The notes under the pieces are model-generated. The model made no database searches, was not told the DNA's origin, and worked only from the letters and a program-made list of their open reading frames with translations. A DNA stretch of 64,000 nt, taken from NCBI GenBank assembly GCA_963835465.1, contig CAWIFR010000001.1:372001-436000 (forward strand). Reading direction: 5' to 3'. The position numbers and the translations under genes were made by a program. Of the stretch, positions 47,657 through 57,241 are shown piece after piece (within the stretch, counting starts at the first letter, position 1; the number at the start of each line of letters is the position of its first letter). Source of the DNA: Bog-756 sp963835465 (GTDB lineage: Bacteria; Actinomycetota; Acidimicrobiia; Acidimicrobiales; RAAP-2).

Positions 47657-47869
47657 CTAGGCCGGCTGGGCCAGGCGGACATCGACCGCCTGGAGGCCCT
47701 TCGGACCCTCCTGTAGGTCGAACTCGACGGCCTGGCCCTCTTCGAGGGAACGGAATCCGTTCATCTGGATGGCGGTGTGATGCACGAAGACATCGGCCCC
47801 TCCATCCGGCTGCGAGATGAAGCCGAAGCCCTTCTCTGCGTTGAACCACTTGACTGTTCCGGAAGCCAC
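47657..47869 (-). CDS. Cold-shock protein, CspA family
   Basis: 70 residues: VASGTVKWFNAEKGFGFISQ with RNP1 (KGFGFI), then DVFVHHTAI (RNP2) and GQAVEFDLQEGPKGLQAVDV. A single-stranded RNA/DNA chaperone. GTG 47869 is preceded by AAGGGG at a suitable distance; the open frame further upstream is the leader. Intact. Confidence 0.93.
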   Translation of the reverse strand: MASGTVKWFNAEKGFGFISQPDGGADVFVHHTAIQMNGFRSLEEGQAVEFDLQEGPKGLQAVDVRLAQPA

Positions 47870-47986
47870 GGTGGCATTCCCCTTTCCTCCACACGCGTCG
47901 TGCCCGGGGGATCCCCTCCGACTCCCGATCGAATCCCGCACCCGGGCCTCCGACCGGTGGCCCGAATGGACCCTCCGAGTACGAAA

Positions 47987-48014
47987 ACGCTACCAGCCTC
48001 GTTGTCAGAATCAA
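47987..48014 (-). promoter_or_regulatory. Predicted promoter of the cold-shock gene
   Basis: On the minus strand: TTGATT, 16-bp spacer, TAGCGT. The -10 box is about 118 bp from the GTG, leaving a leader of roughly 110 nt, as is common for csp mRNAs whose leaders respond to temperature. Confidence 0.5.
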
Positions 48015-48052
48015 CTGTGAGGGGCCCATCTGAGCCGGTGTTCACGCGGCGT

Positions 48053-49452
48053 TCATTGACGGCGGATGCGCGTACCCTCGGGGCCGTCCTCGACCACCCA
48101 CCCGGACGCTTCCAGCTGGCCACGGAGGGTGTCGGCCTCATCCCATCGGCGTGACGACCGCGCCTCGTCCCGTTGGCGAACCAGGTCTGCGGTGGCCGGA
48201 TCGATTTCGACGGCCCCCTGCTCGCGGAAGCGCAGTCCGAGGGCAGCGGCCAGCAACGCCGCGGTCGCCGCCGCCCGCGCCGGCACGCCGCGCCGTCCCC
48301 GGCGTCGGCAGCGGCGTTGGCCCCACGCACCAGGTCAAAGACGCAGGCCAGGGCACCAGGCGTGTCGAGATCGTCGTCCATGCGCTCACGGAACCGGCTG
48401 ACCGCGGCGACATCGAGACCGTCCTCCGAGGAAAGCCCCGGATCGACCATCGGACCGTCGGCCAGCAGGTCCCCGATGCCGAAGCGGCGAGCCATCTCGT
48501 CCAGCCGGGCCAACCCCGCCTCGGCGTCGGCGACCGTCTCCGGCGTCACCTCGATGGGCGAGCGGTAGTGCGATCGAAGCACCAATAGCCGGTACGAGCG
48601 GGCGTCACTGCGGTCCAGCAGATCGGTCAAGGACATGAAGTTACCGAGTGACTTGGACATCTTCTCGCCATCGGTGGTGACCCAGCCGTTGTGCATCCAA
48701 TGGCGGGCGAACTCGTGCTCGGAGGCCACCGCCTGGGCCCGCTCGTTCTCGTGGTGCGGAAAGATGAGGTCGGCCCCACCCCCGTGGAGCTCGAACCCGT
48801 CCCCCAGCAGGTCGAGGGACATCACCACGCACTCGGTGTGCCACCCGGGCCGGCCCGCCCCCCAGGGAGAGGCCCACGCGGGCTCCCCTTCCTTGGCCTT
48901 CTTCCACAGCACAAAGTCGAGTGGGGACCGCTTCTGCTCATCGGCCTCGATACGGGCCCCGGCCCGGAGCGACTCCAGAGGCTGGCGGGCCAACAGGCCG
49001 TACCCGGGCACGTCCATCACCGACAGATAGACGCCGTCGGCGGTCTCGTAGGCCACCCCTCGCCCGACCAGGTCGGCCACCAGCTCGATCATCTGCTCGA
49101 CGTAGGCCGTGGCGTGGGGTGTCTCGTCCGGTCGGAGGACCCCCAGGGCGTCCATAATCTCCCACCACAGTGTCTCGTTGGCGGCGGTGAACTCGGAGAT
49201 GGGAATGCCGGCAGCCCCGGCCCGCTCGATGATCTTGTCCTCGATGTCGGTGATGTTGGAGACGTACGTGACGTCGAGCCCGGTGAAGAGGAGGTAGCGG
49301 CGCAGCACGTCGAAGACCAGGGAAAATCGGCCATGTCCCAGATGGGGGACCCCATCCACGGTCGGCCCGCAGACGTACATCGACACCCGACCGGGCTCTC
49401 GGAGGCGGAGTGGCGCCACGTCGCCAGTGGCGGTGTCGTGGAGCTGGAGCAC
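48053..49452 (-). CDS. cysS: Cysteinyl-tRNA synthetase, frameshifted
   Basis: Class I synthetase of about 465 residues. MYVCGPTVDGVPHLGHGR holds the zinc cysteine and HIGH-type motif, YVSNITDIEDKII follows, GWHTECVVMSLDLLG has the second zinc ligand, LHGGGADLIFPHHENE is specific for CysS, and KMSKSLGNFMSL is the KMSKS loop. Two indels near 48330 and 48260 precede the C-terminal helical domain ending RRWDEADTLRGQLEASGWVV. I choose GTG 49452 (VLQLHDTATGDVAPL); codons further upstream lose the high GC third position. MshC was considered, but the length and C-terminal domain favour CysS. Confidence 0.9.
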
Positions 49453-49477
49453 GCAGGGTACGGTAACCCGATCATGA

Positions 49478-52072
49478 GTGTGCACGACGACCGGGCCGGC
49501 CGGGATCCCCGAGAAGCCGGGACTGGAGGGCCTTGAGACGACCTGGTCGTCCCGCTGGGAGGCCGAGGGCACCTACGCCTTCGATCGGAGCGCCTCGCGG
49601 GAGGACGTCTTCTCCATCGACACCCCTCCACCCACCGTGTCCGGGTCGCTCCACATCGGCCACGTCTTCTCGTACACCCACACCGACGCCATCGCTCGCT
49701 TCCACCGGATGCGGGGCCGGGCCGTCTTCTACCCCATGGGGTGGGACGACAACGGACTGCCCACCGAGCGGCGGGTGCAGAACTTCTTCGGCGTCCGCTG
49801 CGATCCCAGCCTTCCCTTCGACCCCGACTTCTCCCCACCCGAGCAGACCCAGAAGGAGCCGGTCTCCGTCTCCCGGCCCAACTTCGTGGCCCTCTGCCAT
49901 CAACTCACCGAAGAGGACGAACAGGCCTTCGAGCACCTCTGGCGCATGCTCGGCCTTTCGGTGGACTGGTCCCACACCTACGCCACCGTCTCGGACCAGG
50001 CCCAACGCGTGTCCCAGCGGGGGTTTCTACGGCTGGCCGACCGGGGCCAGGTCGAACAGCGCACGGCCCCCACCCTGTGGGACGTGGACTTCCGCACCGC
50101 CGTGTCGCAGGCCGAGTTGGAGGACCGGGAGCGTCCCGGCGCCTACCACCGGCTCCGCTTCCCGCGGGTCGGCGCCGAGGGCGGCGTCGACATCGAGACC
50201 ACCCGTCCTGAGCTGCTACCGGCGTGTGTGGCCCTGGTCGCCCATCCCGACGACGATCGCTACCGCTCGCTGTTCGGCACCGAGGCGGCCACCCCGCTGT
50301 TCGGTGTGCGGGTGCCGATCCTGGCCCACGAGCTCGCCGATCCCGAGAAGGGGTCGGGCATCGCCATGATCTGCACGTTCGGCGACACCACCGACGTGGT
50401 GTGGTGGCGGGAACTATCCCTGCCCACCCGGACCGTGGTGGGCCGCGACGGCCGGCTCGTGCCTGTGGAGTGGGGCACGGCCGGCTGGGAGTCGGACGAC
50501 CCCCGTGCGGCCTCGGTGGCCTACGGGGAGTTGGCCGGCCGTACGGTCAACCAGGCCCAGCGACGGATCGTCGAGCTCCTGGGCGAGTCCGGGGCCCTCA
50601 TCGGTGAGGCCAGGCCCATCACTCATCCGGTCAAGTTCTACGAGAAGGGCGAGCGACCCCTCGAGATCGTCTCCTCCCGGCAGTGGTTCGTGCTCACCCT
50701 GCCCCTCCGGGACAAGCTGTTGGCCCGCGGCGAGGAGCTGCGGTGGCACCCGCCCTACATGGCCCATCGCTACCGGGCGTGGGTCGAGGGGCTCAACGGC
50801 GACTGGAACATCAGTCGTCAGCGCTTCTTCGGGGTTCCCTTCCCCGTCTGGTACCCAGTCGATCCCGAGGGTGCAGTCGAGTTCGACCGGCCACTCTTCG
50901 CCACCGAGGACCGCCTGCCCGTCGACCCCTCCACCGATGTGCCCGAAGGGTACGGGGAGGACCAGCGGGGCCGGCCCGGGGGGTTCGTCGGCGATCCCGA
51001 TGTCATGGACACCTGGGCCACGTCCTCGCTCACACCCCAGATCGCCGGCGGATGGGAGGACGACCCGGATCTCTTCGCCCGGGTCTTCCCGATGGACGTC
51101 CGCCCCCAGGCCCACGAGATCATCCGCACCTGGCTGTTCTCCACGATCGTCCGCTCCGAGCTGGAGCACGGTTCCCTCCCCTGGAGCAACGCCGCCATCT
51201 CCGGCTGGGTGCTGGACCCTGACCGCAAGAAGATGTCCAAGTCCAAAGGCGACGTGGTGACCCCCCTTCCCCTCGTGGAGAAACACGGGGCCGATGCCGT
51301 CCGCTACTGGGCGGCCGGGGGCCGGCCGGGCACCGACACAGCGTTCGACGAGGGCCAGATGAAGGTGGGCCGACGCCTGGCCATCAAGGTCCTGAACGCC
51401 TCCCGCTTCGCGCTCGGTCGGATGGCCGGCGGCGACGGGGTGGTCGTGGCGCCCGGACCGCACTCGATCACCGCCCCTCTGGACCGGGCCATGCTGGCGC
51501 GACTGTCCGAGCTGGTCGACGAGGCCACCACCGCGTTCGAGTCCTACGACTACGCCCGAGCCCTCGAGCGCACCGAGGCGTTCTTCTGGTCCTTCTGCGA
51601 CGACTACCTGGAGTTGGTCAAGACCCGCGCCTACGGGAGCGCGACCGAGCCCGGGCCGGCCTCGGCCCAGGCGGCCCTGGCCCTGGCCCTCTCGTCGCTG
51701 CTGCGCCTGCTCGCCCCCGTCATGCCCTTCGTGACCGAGGAGGTGTGGTCGTGGTGGCAGGAGGGCTCCATCCACACCGCGGCGTGGCCCACCCGCCGCG
51801 AGTTCGGGGACGCCGTCCCCGGTGGGGTCGACACCGGTCCGGTGCTGGAGGTGGTGGCCGAGGTCCTGGGCCAGATCCGCCGGGCCAAGACCGCCGAGAA
51901 GCGATCGATGCGGTGGCCGGTGGCCACCCTGACCGTGGCCGATACCCCCGAGCGGATCGCCGCCCTGCTGTCGGCCGAGGACGATCTCCGCGATGCCGGT
52001 GGGGTGGAGACCTTGATCACGACCGAATCCAACGAGCCCGAGGTGCGGGTGGAGCTGGCCGACGAGGAGTGA
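49478..52072 (+). CDS. valS: Valyl-tRNA synthetase
   Basis: An intact 864-residue class I synthetase. PEKPGLEGLETTW start, TVSGSLHIGHVFSYTHTDAI with the HIGH motif near 58, an editing domain (IETTRPELLPACVALVAHPD), KKMSKSKGDVVTPL near 584 and a C-terminal anticodon-binding domain. The wholly unbroken frame contrasts with its neighbours. GTG 49478 is used; an ATG at 49474 in another frame sits behind a TACGGT -10 box and would need one indel. Only 25 bp separate it from the divergent cysS. Confidence 0.95.
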   Translation: MCTTTGPAGIPEKPGLEGLETTWSSRWEAEGTYAFDRSASREDVFSIDTPPPTVSGSLHIGHVFSYTHTDAIARFHRMRGRAVFYPMGWDDNGLPTERRVQNFFGVRCDPSLPFDPDFSPPEQTQKEPVSVSRPNFVALCHQLTEEDEQAFEHLWRMLGLSVDWSHTYATVSDQAQRVSQRGFLRLADRGQVEQRTAPTLWDVDFRTAVSQAELEDRERPGAYHRLRFPRVGAEGGVDIETTRPELLPACVALVAHPDDDRYRSLFGTEAATPLFGVRVPILAHELADPEKGSGIAMICTFGDTTDVVWWRELSLPTRTVVGRDGRLVPVEWGTAGWESDDPRAASVAYGELAGRTVNQAQRRIVELLGESGALIGEARPITHPVKFYEKGERPLEIVSSRQWFVLTLPLRDKLLARGEELRWHPPYMAHRYRAWVEGLNGDWNISRQRFFGVPFPVWYPVDPEGAVEFDRPLFATEDRLPVDPSTDVPEGYGEDQRGRPGGFVGDPDVMDTWATSSLTPQIAGGWEDDPDLFARVFPMDVRPQAHEIIRTWLFSTIVRSELEHGSLPWSNAAISGWVLDPDRKKMSKSKGDVVTPLPLVEKHGADAVRYWAAGGRPGTDTAFDEGQMKVGRRLAIKVLNASRFALGRMAGGDGVVVAPGPHSITAPLDRAMLARLSELVDEATTAFESYDYARALERTEAFFWSFCDDYLELVKTRAYGSATEPGPASAQAALALALSSLLRLLAPVMPFVTEEVWSWWQEGSIHTAAWPTRREFGDAVPGGVDTGPVLEVVAEVLGQIRRAKTAEKRSMRWPVATLTVADTPERIAALLSAEDDLRDAGGVETLITTESNEPEVRVELADEE

Positions 52073-52097
52073 CCCGGACCGACGGGTCCGACGATTG

Positions 52098-52860
52098 CTA
52101 GGCGAGGTAGACGCTGAGGGCGGCGTCGGCCATCTCGCGTGGGGTCCCCTCCTGCTCGATGCGCCCGTGCACCATGATGGCGGCCCGGGTGGCCACAGCC
52201 AGGGCGGTGGTCACGAACTGCTCGACCAGGAGAATGGTCATCCCTTGGTCGGCCAAGGTCCCCACCAGCTCATAGAGCTCGGTCACGATCAGCGGGGCCA
52301 AACCCATGGACAGTTCGTCGAGCAGGAGCACCTTGGGCCCGGTGACCAACGCCCTCGAGATGGCCAGCATCTGCTGCTCGCCGCCGGAGAGGGTCCCCGC
52401 CATCTGCTTGCGACGCTCCCTCAGGCGGGGGAAGGCGGCGAAGGTCCGCTCCTCCACATCCTTCATGGTGATGCCACCTCGATAAGTCCAGATACGCAGG
52501 TTCTCGCGCACGGTCAGGTTGGGGAAGATGCCCCGACCCTCAGGAATGGCGCACAGTCCGCTCTTGACCAGCTTCTCGGTCGGGCTCTTGCCCACCGGAC
52601 GGTCCCCCACCAGCACCTCGCCCGAGCTCGGGCCGCATACGGCCGTTGATCACCTTGAGCAGGGTGGACTTCCCGGCACCGTTGGGGCCGAGCAGGGCGA
52701 ACACGCTACCCGGGGGCACCACCAGGTTGACGCCGTGGAGGACCTCGATCCGCCCATAGGCCGCGTGGACGTCCTTGATCACGATGCTCGGCGGAAGCTC
52801 CACCGACGCAGGCGGTTCGGGAGCGGTCCCGCCGGACTCCGGAGCCACCACCTCGCTCAT
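52098..52860 (-). CDS. livF: Branched-chain amino-acid ABC transporter ATPase LivF, one frameshift
   Basis: About 253 residues. VKDVHAAYGRIEVLHGVNL-like start, Walker A LLGPNGAGKSTLLKVINGRM, IPEGRGIFPNLTVRENLRI (LivF-specific), signature TLSGGEQQMLAISRALV, Walker B VLLLDELSMGLAPL and ILLVEQFVTTALAVA. An extra base near 52625 breaks the frame after Walker A. The start ATG overlaps the livG stop (ATGA). Confidence 0.92.
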
Positions 52861-53784
52861 CGTTCCACCCCCTCGACCTCGACCTCGGCCCCGCCGCTCG
52901 ACGGACCGGCCGAGTCGGCATCCGGTTCGACCTCACCCAGGTAGGCGGCCTGGACCATCGGGTCGTTGCGAATGGCGTCCGGGCGTTCCCGACGCGATGA
53001 TGTCCCCGAAGTCGAGCACGTAGATCTGATCGCAGATCCGCATGACCAGCTCCATGTCGTGCTCCACCAGCAGCACGGCCATGCCCCCCGCGGCCAGCCT
53101 GACCAGCAGGTCCCCCAGGGCCTTCGACTCGGCCTCATCCAGTCCCGACCCCGGCTCGTCCAGCAGTAGGAGCTTGGGGCCGATGGCCAGGGCCCGGGCC
53201 AACTCCACCATCCGGGCCAGCCCGGTGGACATGTTGGAGGACTGCTGGTGGCCCAGCCCGGCCAGGCCCACACCCTCGAGCAGCCGGTCGCAGGTGGAGC
53301 TGGCCAGCGAACCCGAACGCCCCGCCGCCCCGCCGCTCGACCCTTCGGCCCCGTCCCCCGGCGAGCTGCCATCCGTGGTGGCCCCCCGCTTCCAGGTCAC
53401 GGCCCGCCGAAGGTGTCGCCACTCCCACCACTTGACGGTGGACTCCAGGCCCACTTGCACATTCTCACTGGCCGAGAGGGTTCCGAAGATCTCCAGCCGC
53501 TGGAAGGTGCGGGCCAGCCCGAGGCGGGCCCGTCGGTGCGGCTTCATCGACGTCACGTCGGTGTCGAACAGGTGGACCGAACCGTGGTCAGGCACCTGCA
53601 GGCCGCTGATCACGTTGAACAGCGTGGTCTTCCCGGCCCCATTGGGCCCGATCAGACCGGTGACCGTGCCGGGCTGCACGGTGAGGGTCACGTCGTTGAG
53701 GGCCGACACCCCCCCGAAGCGGACGGCCACCTCGGAGACGCTCAGGGCGGCGGTCCCACCGCCGGCCGCCTCAACCGGCGACAC
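52857..53784 (-). CDS. livG: Branched-chain amino-acid ABC transporter ATPase LivG, one frameshift
   Basis: About 309 residues. Walker A LIGPNGAGKTTLFNVISGL, RLGLARTFQRLEIFGTLSA, a low-complexity insert rich in Gly/Ser in the helical domain, the degenerate signature NMSTGLARMVELARALAI, Walker B LLLLDEPGSGLD and LLVEHDMELVMRICD. CCCGGACG near 52985 has one base more than needed to link IASG to PDAIRNDPMVQAAYLG. It overlaps the start of livHM on the other side by 14 bp. Confidence 0.92.
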
Positions 53785-55705
53785 GGGTCTCTCCGTTCAT
53801 GGCCGCCACACCCACCGGGCTGCTCACTCGCTCAGGATCCCCGGCCGGACGTCGGACCCAGGGCAGGCGGAACTGCAGGGCCTCGATACCCAACAGGCCG
53901 CCGGCGGCGCGACCGATCAGAATGATCCCCACGCCGGCGAACAGCCCCACGCCGTTCGGCCACAGTTGGTTGAGCACCACATAGGTGACCGCAGCCAGGA
54001 AGGCGCCCGACACCGTCCGGATGCTCCAGATGGTGACGAAGAGGACGAAGATGATGCCGGGGAAGATGTCGAAGTCGGTGGTGCCCACCACACCCTGCAC
54101 CGTCCCGTAGAGGGCCCCGGCCAGGCCGGCCATGCCGGCGGCGATGGCGAACACCGCCACCTTGGTGAAGCCGATGTTGAGCCCAACGGTGGCATAGGCC
54201 GCGGGGGAGTCGTTGAGGGCCACCAAGCGTCGGCCGAACAGGCTCCGGCGAATGGCCAGGACCAGCAGGGCGGCCAGGACGAAGAAGGCCGTGACCATCA
54301 GGAACTCGGCACTGTCGCCCCCGAAGTTCACCCCAGGGATCACGATGCGCCCGATGGACACCCCGCCACTTCCGTAGATGTGGCTGTCGGGGAAGAATCC
54401 GGTGGCCACGGCGTCGGCAAAGGCAAAGGTGGCCAGGGCCAGATAGAGGTCGCGCAGCCGGATGGTGGGCAGGGCGATCAGCGCGCCGACACCCGCACAG
54501 ACACCGGTGGCGACCAACAGTCCGAGAACCGAGCCCCCTCCGGCGATCTTGCCCATGACGAAGGCCCCGATCCCCATGAAGGAGAACTGACACAGGGAGA
54601 CCTGGCCCGAGTATCCAGTCACGAGGACGAGGGAGAGTCCGGCGATCCCAAGGGTCATGACCAAGCCGCCTAAGTTGAGGAGTGTGGTGCCCTTCACCGT
54701 GGTGTTGGCGAACACCAGCGCCACCACCACGGCCACCACGAAGAAGGCGGCACCGGCCAGCACGGACTCGGCGCCTCCGGCCACCCGCGGGGCCCGCATG
54801 GTGGTGAGCCGGCCCACGGCCCGGAGCCGCACCGAGGGCAGCGTCACCAGGGCGATGAACAGAAAGACCATGGGGAGGGCGTAGGTGATGTCGGGCACCA
54901 GGTTCTGAGGAACGTGGGGAAGGATGTAGTTGATGACGTAGTTCTCGGCCAACCCGATGACGATGGCGGCAACGAAGGTCACCGGGATGTTCTTCAGCCT
55001 CCCCACGATGGCGGCGGCGTACCCGTTGACGACCAGCAGCGTCATGGCCTCGATGCTGATGCCGGTGGTCTGGGTCGGGGCTAGGAGCACCCCGGCCAGG
55101 GCCGCCATCATGAAGCCGAGAATCCAGCCGTACTGGCTCATCCGGTTGGGTGACACCCCGGACATGGCCAGCAGCTCGGGATCGTCGACCACCGCCCGGA
55201 GGGCGAAGCCGGTGCGGGTGGAGTAGAAGAGGGCCCGCAGGGCCACCGCCACGGCCAGGGCCACCCCGATGATCAGCACCTCCTGGTACTGGATGTTGAT
55301 GCCGGCCAGCCGGAACTGGCCCGAGACCATGGTGTTGACCTGCCGCTCGGTGGTCGGGCTCCAGACCAACGTGGCCACCCCGGTGAGGATGACCATGAGA
55401 CCGAGGGTCACCATGACCGGTCGCTCGGACGATGCCCCGTGCAGCCGGCGCATCAGCACCCGCTCCACTAGTGCCCCGGCGATGGAGGCTCCGATGACCA
55501 GGATGATGACCAGGGAGAGGAGCACCGGCACGTTGTGGGCCGATACCAGCTCCCAGTAGCAGAAGGCGGCCACCATCCCTACCGCCCCCTGGGCGAAGTT
55601 GAACACACCCGAGGTGGTGTACGTGACGACGAGTCCAGTGGCCGCGATGGCATACCCGGCCCCGAGCATGACCCCGAAGATCGTGTACTGGAGAAAGTCG
55701 CTCAC
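53771..55705 (-). CDS. Fused LivH-LivM permease
   Basis: An intact 644-residue membrane protein. The first half (residues about 1-300) is LivH-like: FGVMLGAGYAIAATGLVVTY, GVFNFAQGAVGMVAAFCYW, VVDDPELLAMSGVSPNRMSQ. The second half is LivM-like: GYSGQVSLCQFSFMGIGAFV, LPTIRLRDLYLALATFAFAD, LNDSPAAYATVGLNIGFTKV. The two permeases are normally separate chains; here one frame encodes both with no sign of indels at the junction. Confidence 0.92.
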   Translation of the reverse strand: MSDFLQYTIFGVMLGAGYAIAATGLVVTYTTSGVFNFAQGAVGMVAAFCYWELVSAHNVPVLLSLVIILVIGASIAGALVERVLMRRLHGASSERPVMVTLGLMVILTGVATLVWSPTTERQVNTMVSGQFRLAGINIQYQEVLIIGVALAVAVALRALFYSTRTGFALRAVVDDPELLAMSGVSPNRMSQYGWILGFMMAALAGVLLAPTQTTGISIEAMTLLVVNGYAAAIVGRLKNIPVTFVAAIVIGLAENYVINYILPHVPQNLVPDITYALPMVFLFIALVTLPSVRLRAVGRLTTMRAPRVAGGAESVLAGAAFFVVAVVVALVFANTTVKGTTLLNLGGLVMTLGIAGLSLVLVTGYSGQVSLCQFSFMGIGAFVMGKIAGGGSVLGLLVATGVCAGVGALIALPTIRLRDLYLALATFAFADAVATGFFPDSHIYGSGGVSIGRIVIPGVNFGGDSAEFLMVTAFFVLAALLVLAIRRSLFGRRLVALNDSPAAYATVGLNIGFTKVAVFAIAAGMAGLAGALYGTVQGVVGTTDFDIFPGIIFVLFVTIWSIRTVSGAFLAAVTYVVLNQLWPNGVGLFAGVGIILIGRAAGGLLGIEALQFRLPWVRRPAGDPERVSSPVGVAAMNGETRVAG

Positions 55706-55757
55706 CGATCTACCCTCGTCCCCCGTTGCTCATGTGACACCCTCCGGGGCCCAGCCC

Positions 55758-57095
55758 TCAGGACGCCGGCGGCGCGAGGTACTTGTAGTCACAACGGTAA
55801 CCGTTGGTACTGCTGTCGACCGCCGGGTCACTGATGCGCTGGTACTGCCCGTTGGCCACCTGGCCGAGCAGATAGCAGTTCCCCACGGTCTTGGCCGCCG
55901 GGTTGTTGGGGGCGATGATGTTGTTCCCGCTGAACGAGGTGATCTTGGACAGGGCCTGGAGCAGCGAGCCCCGGCTGGGGTTGGATCCGGCGTTCTTCAG
56001 CGCCTGGGAAAACAGCTCGGCCGAGAGCCACCCGTAGAGGGAGAACAGGTCGGTCTTGAAGCCCGGTGAGGCCTTCTGGATCCACTTGTTGAACAGACCC
56101 ACCGCCGGGATCTGGGCGGCGTCCTGGCCGAGGAAGAGCGAGGTGTTCTGGTCGAACAGGGCTCCGTCCACCGCCTGGGGACCACCAGCTGCCGAGACCA
56201 GGTCGTTGCTGTAGTTCGCCGAGCCCAGGATGACCTGGGGATGGAAGTTCTGCTGCTGCAGGTCCTTCAACATGGCCGAGGCGTAGTTCTGCGGCAGCTG
56301 GGAGAGGAAGAGGACCTTCACGCCGGCGTTCTTCATGGCGATGACGTTCTGGGTGTAGTCGGTTTGGGTCACCGGGACGGTGGGGTCGTAGATGATCTTG
56401 TAGCCGACCTGCTCCATGGCGTACTTCTGTCCGGCCCAGTCCCTCATCGCCGAGGCCTGGTCGGAGACTACGGTGCCCACGGCCTTGATCCCGTTCGGGA
56501 ACTTCTTCTTGTAGTACTGGAGCGGACCCTCCTCCCAACCGCCGTTCAGGGGTACCGCGCTGAACACATTGGGGAGGCTGTTGGTGGTGGCGTCCAGTAC
56601 CACCGAGACGTTGGGCATCCCCGGATTGGCCTTCAGCAGCTGGCCCCCGAAATTGTCCTGGAGGGAGAATCCGCCGACCAGTGCGAAGTCGTTGGTCAGG
56701 GCGTTCTGGGCGGCCTGCTTGTTGCCGGCCCCGCTGAAGCCGTCGTCGGCGGAGTCAACGGTGATCTTCCGGCCCTTGATCCCCCCGGTGGAGTTCACGT
56801 AGTCGGCGTAGGCCTCGGTGCCCACCAGGGCCCCCTTGAACAGGCCCCCGATGGCAAGCGTGGAGATGTTGGCCACCCGGACCGAGTTGGCGGTGATACC
56901 GGTGTGGTCGCTGAAGGCACTGGCCGGGATCTTGGAGTTGCTCGACCCACCGCCCCCACCCGAGGTGGTCGAACTCGACGAGGAGTTGGTGGAACTGCAA
57001 GCCACGGCCGTCGTGGCCACTGCTGCCACCAGGCCCACTGCGGCCAGACGCGTCCTCCACGAAGCTGAAGCCAAGGTTCCCCCTTGAACTAGCAC
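55758..57095 (-). CDS. Branched-chain amino-acid-type ABC substrate-binding lipoprotein
   Basis: About 440 residues. Lipoprotein signal RLAAVGLVAAVATTAVACSS, a Ser/Gly linker, then a type I periplasmic-binding fold: VRVANISTLAIGGLFKGALV, TGGIKGRKITVDSADDGFSG, DFALVGGFSLQDNFGGQLL. It supplies ligand to LivHM-LivGF encoded downstream. The frame opens at GTG 57095, but TTG 57074 with GGGGGA upstream is an equally good start. The ligand need not be an amino acid. Intact. Confidence 0.9.
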   Translation of the reverse strand: MLVQGGTLASASWRTRLAAVGLVAAVATTAVACSSTNSSSSSTTSGGGGGSSNSKIPASAFSDHTGITANSVRVANISTLAIGGLFKGALVGTEAYADYVNSTGGIKGRKITVDSADDGFSGAGNKQAAQNALTNDFALVGGFSLQDNFGGQLLKANPGMPNVSVVLDATTNSLPNVFSAVPLNGGWEEGPLQYYKKKFPNGIKAVGTVVSDQASAMRDWAGQKYAMEQVGYKIIYDPTVPVTQTDYTQNVIAMKNAGVKVLFLSQLPQNYASAMLKDLQQQNFHPQVILGSANYSNDLVSAAGGPQAVDGALFDQNTSLFLGQDAAQIPAVGLFNKWIQKASPGFKTDLFSLYGWLSAELFSQALKNAGSNPSRGSLLQALSKITSFSGNNIIAPNNPAAKTVGNCYLLGQVANGQYQRISDPAVDSSTNGYRCDYKYLAPPAS

Positions 57096-57139
57096 CGGCC
57101 TGGTGACGGTCCGCGGTCGGACCGGGCCGAGTGATTTCG

Positions 57140-57182
57140 GTGACTCTACGTCAGAAAGTCGTATGTGACTCTACGTCAGAAA
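57140..57182. repeat. Two direct repeats in the liv operon promoter
   Basis: GTGACTCTACGTCAGAAA occurs at 57140-57157 and again, identical over 18 bp, at 57165-57182 (25-bp period). Each copy holds the inverted pair TGAC-N5-GTCA, so these look like two operators on the same face of the helix just upstream of the liv operon. Confidence 0.7.
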
Positions 57183-57241
57183 CTCGGCTGCGTGTCTAGC
57201 ACCACGAGGTGCAGCCCGGGTAAATCAGGCCTCACCGCCGG

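Noticed and set aside
57140..57182. Two direct repeats as a minimal CRISPR
   Set aside because: Only two 18-bp copies with a 7-bp gap, no cas genes, and a promoter position that fits operators.
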